Assembly (NCBI GenBank): GCA_964442185.1
Contig: CAYTWT010000074.1
Coordinates: forward strand, 1-43,438
Source of the DNA: CADEEV01 sp964442185
GTDB lineage: Bacteria; Acidobacteriota; Vicinamibacteria; Fen-336
Reading direction: 5' to 3'
Length of the DNA: 43,438 bases
Of the stretch, positions 39,092-43,438 are shown one piece after another (position 1 is the first letter of the stretch; every line of letters starts with the position of its first letter). The notes under the pieces are model-generated. The model did no database searches and was not told the origin of the DNA. It saw only the letters and a list, made by a program, of their open reading frames with translations. A program made the translations under genes and the position numbers.

Positions 39092-40594
39092 ATGACAGTT
39101 CCTTCCGCGACAAATCGGGTGGATTACGTCGGCAACGGTGCCACATCGGTCTTTCCGTACACCTTCCGCGTCTTCGTGAACACCGATCTCAAAGTGACCG
39201 AGCAGGTGATCGCGACCGGCGTCGAGACGTTGCTGGTCCTCACTACGGATTACACCGTCTCGGGCGTCGGAGATGGCAGCGGCGGCAACGTCACGCGAGT
39301 CGCGGGCGCTCTGCCCTCCACGAAGAAGATCACGATCCGGCGCGTCCGACCGCTGACGCAGGGCACCGACATCCGCAATCAGGGCGACTTCTTCCCCGAG
39401 ACGCACGAGGACGAATTCGACCGTGGTGTCATGGTCGCCCAGCAACAGCAGAACGACATCGACCGTTCGCTGAAGCTGCCCGAGACCGAGACGCCGTCGG
39501 CTGCCCTGTCAACGATCCCCGTGGCCGCCCTTCGCGCGCTCAAGGTGCTCGGGTTCGATTCGCTCGGCCAGCCGACCGCAGTGGCGAACGTGCCCACATC
39601 CGGTGTGGCCGCCTCCGCATTCATGGAGACGGTGCTTGACGATTTGACGGCAGCCGCAGCGAGAACCACGCTCGGCTTCGCTGGGGCGGGGGGCACTGTC
39701 CAAGCTGCAAATATCGAAGACGCAGCGGTCACTGGCCCCAAGCTCGCATCTTCAGCCATCGCCCAAATCTTTCAGGCGCGGCTCACTCTGGCGACAGCAA
39801 CGCCGATCACGACGGCCGATCAGCTCGCGAAAGGGACGATCTTCCTGACCCCGTTCAGAGGGGACAAGATCGCGCTCTACGACGGGACCAACTGGAAGCT
39901 GTACACGCTCGCCGAAATCTCCATCGCCGTGCCAGCCGCGACGAGCCAGATGCACGACATCTTCGTATTCGACAGCGGCGGGACACCGACGCTTGAGCTG
40001 CTCGCGTGGACGAACGACACCACGAGGGCGACGGCCATCGTGCTCCAGAACGGCGTCTACGTGAAGAGCGGCGCGACCACGCGGCGCTACGCAGGCTCGT
40101 TCAGGACGACCACGGTCGCCAATCAGACGGAAGACTCGCTCGTGAAGCGGTATCTCTGGAACTACTACAACCGAGTCGCGAGGCCGATGCGAGTCATCGA
40201 GGCTACGGATTCATGGACGTCTGCGGTGACAGCGTTCCGCCAGGCGAACGGCTCAGTGGCGAACCAGCTGGATTTCGTGATCGGTGTGGCCGAGGATCCG
40301 GTGAGCGCGACGGTCGCTGCCCACGTCAGTCACTCATCTGGGACAGGTGAGGCGGCGAGTGGGGTCGGCCTGGACTCGACGACTGTGAGCTCTTCCATCG
40401 GTGGGTTCATCGACATCGTGAGCGCATCCGGAGAGATCCACGGGACGAGCGCTTTCTATAAAGCACTCACTCCCGTCGGGAGGCACTTCCTCGCGTGGCT
40501 GGAATATACCAGCGTCGCGACGGCCACGTTCTATGGCGACAACGTAAATGACGGGACTCTTCAGAGCGGCATCGTCGGGGAGGTGCTCGGCTAA
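39092..40594 (+). CDS. Tail fibre protein (T7-type N-terminus)
   Basis: A 500-aa fibre. Residues about 1-150 match the T7-type fibre attachment domain: YVGNGATSVFPYTFRVFVNT, TDYTVSGVGDGSGGNVT, the FFPETHEDEFDRG turn and MVAQQQQNDIDRS. A linker with LTAAAARTTLGFAGAGG follows, then beta-rich receptor-binding segments with no recognisable enzyme. A purine-rich GAGGAGGGGG precedes the ATG. The fibre recognises the host surface and attaches to the tail nozzle. Confidence 0.88.
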   Translation: MTVPSATNRVDYVGNGATSVFPYTFRVFVNTDLKVTEQVIATGVETLLVLTTDYTVSGVGDGSGGNVTRVAGALPSTKKITIRRVRPLTQGTDIRNQGDFFPETHEDEFDRGVMVAQQQQNDIDRSLKLPETETPSAALSTIPVAALRALKVLGFDSLGQPTAVANVPTSGVAASAFMETVLDDLTAAAARTTLGFAGAGGTVQAANIEDAAVTGPKLASSAIAQIFQARLTLATATPITTADQLAKGTIFLTPFRGDKIALYDGTNWKLYTLAEISIAVPAATSQMHDIFVFDSGGTPTLELLAWTNDTTRATAIVLQNGVYVKSGATTRRYAGSFRTTTVANQTEDSLVKRYLWNYYNRVARPMRVIEATDSWTSAVTAFRQANGSVANQLDFVIGVAEDPVSATVAAHVSHSSGTGEAASGVGLDSTTVSSSIGGFIDIVSASGEIHGTSAFYKALTPVGRHFLAWLEYTSVATATFYGDNVNDGTLQSGIVGEVLG

Positions 40595-40893
40595 TGTCCA
40601 CGACGCGCATCATGAAGCTTGGCGAGGCGATGGAGCGGGGCTTCGACCGTATGGAGGAGAAGCAGGACGCGATCCACACGGAGCTCACTAGCCATCGCGT
40701 CGAGATGGCGAAGGACATGACTCGGGTCGAAGGGAAGGCCGACGCCTCGCACGTCAGGATGGACAACCACAAGAAGGATCACGAAGAGGGCCGGAAGTGG
40801 TGGCTGGCTCTATGGATCACCGCCATCGGCGCGGCCATTTCGGCGGCGCTGGCGTGGCTTACAAAAGGACCAGGAGGGCACGATGGGCGATGA
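40594..40893 (+). CDS. Coiled-coil protein with C-terminal membrane segment (XhlA/holin-like)
   Basis: A 99-aa protein: a charged coiled coil (residues 5-65, with RMEEKQDAIHTELTSHRVEM), then a membrane segment WWLALWITAIGAAISAALAW near the C-terminus. That layout is shared by XhlA-type and other phage holin accessory proteins. The location after the fibre and before another membrane protein and a lipoprotein suggests a lysis cassette. It overlaps the fibre stop by one base. Confidence 0.65.
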   Translation: MSTTRIMKLGEAMERGFDRMEEKQDAIHTELTSHRVEMAKDMTRVEGKADASHVRMDNHKKDHEEGRKWWLALWITAIGAAISAALAWLTKGPGGHDGR

Positions 40894-41149
40894 GGAGAAG
40901 ACGGAGGATCTGAAGAAGAGTCCGATGGACGGGATCCTATCGGCGGTCAAGCTCGAGTGGATCCGGCCCCTGTTCTACAACCTGGGCGGCCGGAAGCTGG
41001 TGCTCGGCGGCGGCGGGCTGGCGATCATCAAGCTGGTCGTGGACAGCGGCGCCGACATCACCTGGCCGAAGGCGGTGGTATGCCTGGCGGTCGCGGTTCT
41101 CGCGGTCGGGACCGGATGGACCATCGCAAAGGAGGATAGTGGCAGATGA
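40883..41149 (+). CDS. 88-aa holin-like membrane protein
   Basis: Two membrane-like segments, about residues 37-55 (KLVLGGGGLAIIKLVVDSG) and 63-82 (AVVCLAVAVLAVGTGWTI), after a charged, cytoplasmic N-terminus. Small two-segment proteins here are usually class II holins or holin partners. ATGA overlap with the lipoprotein start. No endolysin gene is next to it. Confidence 0.65.
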   Translation: MGDEEKTEDLKKSPMDGILSAVKLEWIRPLFYNLGGRKLVLGGGGLAIIKLVVDSGADITWPKAVVCLAVAVLAVGTGWTIAKEDSGR

Positions 41150-41376
41150 GAAAACTCGCGCTGTTGCTGATCGTCCCCGCCTGCCTGCTCTTCACGGCCT
41201 GCGGGATCTCGTCCGAGTACATCAAGGCCGACGTCGCCACGTTCAAGCACCTCGGGCCGAAGATCGAGGAGTACCTGACGAAGGACGCCGAGCTGAAGAA
41301 GGAAGACCGCGAGAACTACCTCGACACGCTCAAGACCTGGCGGTTGCGTCTCGAGAAGAACGGCGGCAAGCCGTGA
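41146..41376 (+). CDS. 76-aa lipoprotein, possible outer spanin
   Basis: Signal peptide MRKLALLLIVPACLLFTAC with lipobox LFTAC (lipidated Cys at 19), then a helical, charged 57-residue domain. Lipoproteins in this place are often Rz1-type outer spanins, but Rz1 is usually proline-rich and overlapped by Rz, and neither is seen here. A virion or immunity lipoprotein is the alternative. Overlaps both neighbours (ATGA before, GTGA after). Confidence 0.65.
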   Translation: MRKLALLLIVPACLLFTACGISSEYIKADVATFKHLGPKIEEYLTKDAELKKEDRENYLDTLKTWRLRLEKNGGKP

Positions 41377-41666
41377 GCGCGGAGCTCGATCTCCTCGGCG
41401 ACAAGCTGCTGACGGAACTGCGCGGCGCCGTCGGCGATGCGTGGGCCTCATGGACGCCCGAGGAGAAGCTGCTCGTCCAGCGCTGCGCCCAGCGCGCGGC
41501 CAGGATCGCCGTCATGGCGGCGGCTGGCAAGGATGTCTCTGCCGACAAGCTCGGCGTGGATGCTCAGCTCGCCAACATCAAGGCGGCCGTGGCCGGATCG
41601 GTCGCGAGCACTATCTGGCAGATCGCTCAGAAACTCCTCAAGACCGCCGTCGCCGTTCTCACCTAA
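41373..41666 (+). CDS. 97-aa hypothetical helical protein
   Basis: GTG start overlapping the lipoprotein stop. Ala/Leu-rich helices throughout (ELDLLGDKLLTELRGAVGD, AQRAARIAVMAAAGKDV, SVASTIWQIAQKLLKTAVAV) with no signal peptide and no catalytic residues. It is the last rightward gene. The name and function are unknown; association with the lysis genes is inferred from overlap. Confidence 0.6.
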   Translation: MSAELDLLGDKLLTELRGAVGDAWASWTPEEKLLVQRCAQRAARIAVMAAAGKDVSADKLGVDAQLANIKAAVAGSVASTIWQIAQKLLKTAVAVLT

Positions 41667-41673
41667 CGACGCT

Positions 41674-41693
41674 CGGCCGTGCTTCAACGGCCG
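41674..41693 (+). repeat. 7-bp hairpin in the convergent end region
   Basis: CGGCCGT (41674-41680) pairs with ACGGCCG (41687-41693) around the loop GCTTCA, directly after the last rightward gene. No U run follows. Confidence 0.5.
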
Positions 41694-41699
41694 TCGACG

Positions 41700-41741
41700 G
41701 GCGGGTCTGGTCGGTGCCTCCTTCCAGGCCCGCCATTATTT
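41700..41741 (+). terminator. Candidate terminator between convergent genes
   Basis: GGCGGGTCTGG (41700-41710) pairs with 41724-41734 (one G-U pair) around a 13-base loop, followed by ATTATTT. With the shorter hairpin before it, this would end rightward transcription before the oppositely oriented RuvC-like gene. Confidence 0.55.
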
Positions 41742-42245
41742 CCAGTCGCGCTCGGGGCCGAGCTTTGCCTGGCCGAACGCTCGATGCGCCATCCAGATCG
41801 CGATGGCCGCGGCGTCGGCCTCGTCCTCGGTCGGCGCCTTCTCGAGCTTGAGCATCGCGCAGATCCTCATGCGGATCTCGTCCTTCGACGCGCGCGCCGA
41901 CAGGCCGATGGCGGTGCGGATCGCCGTCGGCTGGACTTCCAGCACTTTGGCGCCGGTCTTGCCCGCCGCCAGGATGGCGACCCCTCTAGCTTCGGCCAGG
42001 ACGAGCACGGACTGCGGGTTTGGCCCGACATACCCTCTTTCGACCGCAACGTGGCTAGGGCGGTGTTTCTGGAGGAACCGAAGGATCTTGGCCTCGATGT
42101 CGGCCAGCCGGTCGGTCTTGTCGACGCCCGTCACGTTCTGGTGGTTCAGCTCGACAAGAACCTCGTGGTGAGGATCAACCTCGAGCGCGCAGAGTCCGAC
42201 GATCTGGCTCCCTGGGTCGATCCCCACCACGACGGTTGTAGACAT
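41736..42245 (-). CDS. ruvC: RuvC-like Holliday junction resolvase
   Basis: A 169-aa RNase H-fold resolvase. The four catalytic acids are in the right places: D10 in VVGIDPGS, E69 in VAVERG, and D141 and D144 in TEDEADAAAI, each three residues beyond the E. coli RuvC positions 7, 66, 138 and 141. It would cut branched DNA made by recombination or replication before packaging. ATG at 42245 overlaps the preceding stop (TGATG); the longer open frame to 42356 overlaps the upstream gene. Its last base pair region meets the convergent hairpins. Confidence 0.85.
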   Translation of the reverse strand: MSTTVVVGIDPGSQIVGLCALEVDPHHEVLVELNHQNVTGVDKTDRLADIEAKILRFLQKHRPSHVAVERGYVGPNPQSVLVLAEARGVAILAAGKTGAKVLEVQPTAIRTAIGLSARASKDEIRMRICAMLKLEKAPTEDEADAAAIAIWMAHRAFGQAKLGPERDWK

Positions 42246-42406
42246 CAGAGCTGGTGCGTCCCTTCGATGCCGCGGGCTTCGCGAGCGGCGGTGCGCCACT
42301 GCAGCCACTGCAGCGCCTCCTCGAGCTTCGTGATCGCGATGGCGTTCTCGCGGCACTTGAACTTCGTGTCCTCCTTTTCAAATTCCATTAGATTCGACAG
42401 GTTCAT
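42245..42406 (-). CDS. Small helical protein resembling the Acb2/Tad1 hairpin domain
   Basis: A 53-aa protein starting MNLSNLMEFEKEDTKFKCRE and continuing with a helix NAIAITKLEEALQWLQWRT and then AREARGIEGTHQL. The LAxTKLEEAxxW helix resembles the C-terminal hairpin of the Acb2/Tad1-type domain (DUF7681-like), whose known members sequester cyclic nucleotides from CBASS or Thoeris-type immunity. The N-terminal part is shorter than in those proteins, so binding is uncertain. AAGG precedes the ATG at 42406; 42388 is an alternative. It overlaps the recombinase's 3' end and the RuvC-like start. Confidence 0.5.
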   Translation of the reverse strand: MNLSNLMEFEKEDTKFKCRENAIAITKLEEALQWLQWRTAAREARGIEGTHQL

Positions 42407-42995
42407 TTTCGACCTTGTTTTTCTTCTTCCTGCCGCCTCTCGCACCGTAATACCGAGCCGAGTAACAGGTCAAAATCTTCATAATATCCTCTGCCAATTC
42501 TTCTTCGTATTTCTTCTCTTTGGTTTCCATTATCTCAACCGTGATTTCCAGATTGGAAAAGATGGCGTCCAGATATTCGTAGCCAAATCGGGCAAGCCTG
42601 TCTTTATATTCAATAAGCACCCGTTCTACTTTTCCCTCAAAGCACATCTTGATTAACTTGTGGATGCCTTTCCGCTTCTCGTTTATCCCGCTGGCAATCT
42701 CGTCAATCAGGGCATACTTATAGCCTTTGGTTTCGGCGTGTTTTCTCAATCTGTCTTTTTGTCGTTCAAGATTTTCCTTCTGCTTGGCTGTTGAACATCT
42801 TGCATAAATCACCGTCAACTTTTCTTGCTTCCCTTTCTCGACTCCCATATAAGCGTCTAAATCTTCCTGACGGAAACGCCTATGCTCACCAGTAGTTTTG
42901 AAAGACTTTATCTTTCCGTTGTTGGTAAGTGTTTTGAGAGTGTTAATTGACACCCCAAGATATTCGCTCGCTTCGGTGATTTTATAGATTTTCAT
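42378..42995 (-). CDS. tnpA: IS607-type serine recombinase
   Basis: A complete 205-aa recombinase. Residues 1-50 are a MerR-like helix-turn-helix (ASEYLGVSINTLKTL, KTTGEHRRF). The catalytic domain begins at VIYARCST with nucleophile Ser68, has QKENLERQKDRL and IEYKDRLARFGYEYLDAIF, and ends with the family's SARYYGARGG motif. Such enzymes form a covalent Ser-DNA intermediate and move elements without inverted repeats. No tnpB follows, unlike standard IS607 elements. ATG at 42995 overlaps the PAPS-reductase-like stop (ATGA). The DNA here is clearly more AT-rich than the phage core, pointing to recent transfer. A homologous start is at 1-47. Confidence 0.88.
   Translation of the reverse strand: MKIYKITEASEYLGVSINTLKTLTNNGKIKSFKTTGEHRRFRQEDLDAYMGVEKGKQEKLTVIYARCSTAKQKENLERQKDRLRKHAETKGYKYALIDEIASGINEKRKGIHKLIKMCFEGKVERVLIEYKDRLARFGYEYLDAIFSNLEITVEIMETKEKKYEEELAEDIMKILTCYSARYYGARGGRKKKNKVENEPVESNGI
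42949..42995. repeat. 47-bp near-repeat of the window's first bases
   Basis: 44 of 47 bases match positions 1-47, in the same orientation. Differences are at offsets 13, 21 and 36. It marks the recombinase N-termini and so reflects two related genes, not an exact terminal redundancy. Confidence 0.8.
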
Positions 42996-43438
42996 GCGAT
43001 ACTCGAACAAATGCCGATGCACTCCGTTTCTTTTTCATCGTCCGTATCATAATGCGATGACAACTCCCCACGTTCTATGCGCCCACGAAACGCCTCAAGA
43101 GTTTCATCTTTGAAGAATGAAACATCCTTACCTAAATACTCCCGCATTTCCTTCTCGACACGCTCTCTCTCCGCATAGACTTCAGGTAATTTTTCATAGA
43201 GAAGTTTCCAATGCTTTTTTCCTGCTCTGACACAACCACCAGAACAGTTGTTGTGTAAGAAACCAAGCCGATAAAGAAGTGGCTCTTGAATGTTTGTCGC
43301 CTTTAGGAAATCGTCAATCTGTTGTTTCGTGGTGTTTTCTCGGATAAGAGGGAAAGAAAGTTTCGGCCATTTCCCTGTCTTTACGGCAACGGTTTGGTAA
43401 ACACCAACAATCCTATTCGCTCTGTGTGGCTCGTCCGA
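42992..43438 (-). CDS. PAPS-reductase-family protein, C-terminal part (5' end off the window)
   Basis: The last 148 residues of a leftward gene. The segment LGFLHNNCSGGCVRAGKKHW followed by KLLYEKLPEVYAERERVEKE is the C-terminal signature of phage proteins related to phosphoadenosine phosphosulfate reductases, where Cys and Gly residues close the active site. Phage members are linked to sulfur-based modification or sulfate transfer, but the substrate is not known here. It ends in an ATGA overlap with the recombinase start. Composition is AT-rich like the recombinase. Confidence 0.75.
   Translation of the reverse strand, partial: SDEPHRANRIVGVYQTVAVKTGKWPKLSFPLIRENTTKQQIDDFLKATNIQEPLLYRLGFLHNNCSGGCVRAGKKHWKLLYEKLPEVYAERERVEKEMREYLGKDVSFFKDETLEAFRGRIERGELSSHYDTDDEKETECIGICSSIA

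Noticed and set aside
34199..39445. 1,748-codon minus-strand open frame opposite the polyvalent gene
   Set aside because: It is the antisense of a high-GC, strongly codon-biased gene; its product is Arg/Asp/Leu-rich with no recognisable domain or ribosome-binding site.
41146..41376. Firm call of Rz1
   Set aside because: A lipobox is present, but no overlapping Rz gene or proline-rich domain is seen.
42378..42995. Complete IS607 insertion sequence
   Set aside because: The recombinase is intact but no tnpB follows; the next genes are an Acb2-like gene and ruvC, and no element ends can be drawn.
1..43438. Exact terminal redundancy or circular-closure repeat
   Set aside because: The 47-bp match between the ends has three mismatches and different flanks, so it reflects two homologous genes.
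1..43438. tRNA genes, CRISPR arrays, attachment sites, retroelement template/variable repeats
   Set aside because: No cloverleaf-like sequence, spaced repeat array, integrase-linked core or reverse transcriptase was seen.

Overview
This window reads as a tailed podovirus genome, or most of one, with high GC content by eye over about 1.15-42.38 kb. The virion module resembles Bordetella BPP-1/Bbp-type and other T7-architecture podophages: small and large terminase, a head-to-tail connecting portal, a Bbp19-like protein, scaffold, major capsid, a Bbp16-like cement protein, tail tubular proteins, three internal core proteins and a T7-type tail fibre. GC content points to a high-GC, probably proteobacterial, host, but nothing here fixes the host. 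I see no integrase, phage repressor, RNA polymerase, DNA polymerase, tRNA, CRISPR array or endolysin.

Layout. A divergent control region (about 8.44-8.72 kb) carries one sigma70-like promoter in each direction and an 11-bp inverted repeat. Leftward from it (8.44 to 1.16 kb) run tightly overlapping early genes: small unknown proteins, a DUF932 protein, a RecT-like annealase, a PD-(D/E)XK nuclease, a Phage-ABA-sandwich-like protein and several zinc-ribbon proteins. A second leftward promoter near 1.09 kb precedes a 52-aa gene, a beta-class DNA methyltransferase, and the first 15 codons of an IS607-type serine recombinase that runs off the window. Rightward (8.72-41.67 kb) come a replisome organizer, small proteins, terminases, a GNAT enzyme with its own promoter, portal, small structural genes including paralogs and a nucleotidyltransferase-like protein, the capsid module (closed by a strong terminator at 21.3 kb), the tail, the internal core, an 11.5-kb giant polyvalent protein gene, the tail fibre, membrane proteins of a likely lysis cassette, and convergent hairpins. 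From the right end, leftward transcription runs through a PAPS-reductase-like fragment, a full IS607-type recombinase, a possible Acb2/Tad1-type protein and a RuvC-like resolvase.

Most notable. (1) A well-formed 98-aa gene with its own promoter-like and ribosome-binding sequences lies in the +1 frame inside a linker of the giant polyvalent gene, and has better third-position codon bias than the giant frame there; a weaker second case lies upstream. (2) Two homologous recombinase starts sit at the two window ends, each translationally coupled to a different upstream enzyme (methyltransferase or PAPS reductase), in AT-richer DNA that brackets the phage core. (3) A conserved-looking small basic protein is cut by an in-frame TGA with coding sequence continuing after it. 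(4) A nucleotidyltransferase with an apparently complete active site sits among virion genes.

Coding starts were chosen from Shine-Dalgarno quality and ATGA, GTGA or TGATG overlaps. Family names come from motif recognition only; no database search was run.
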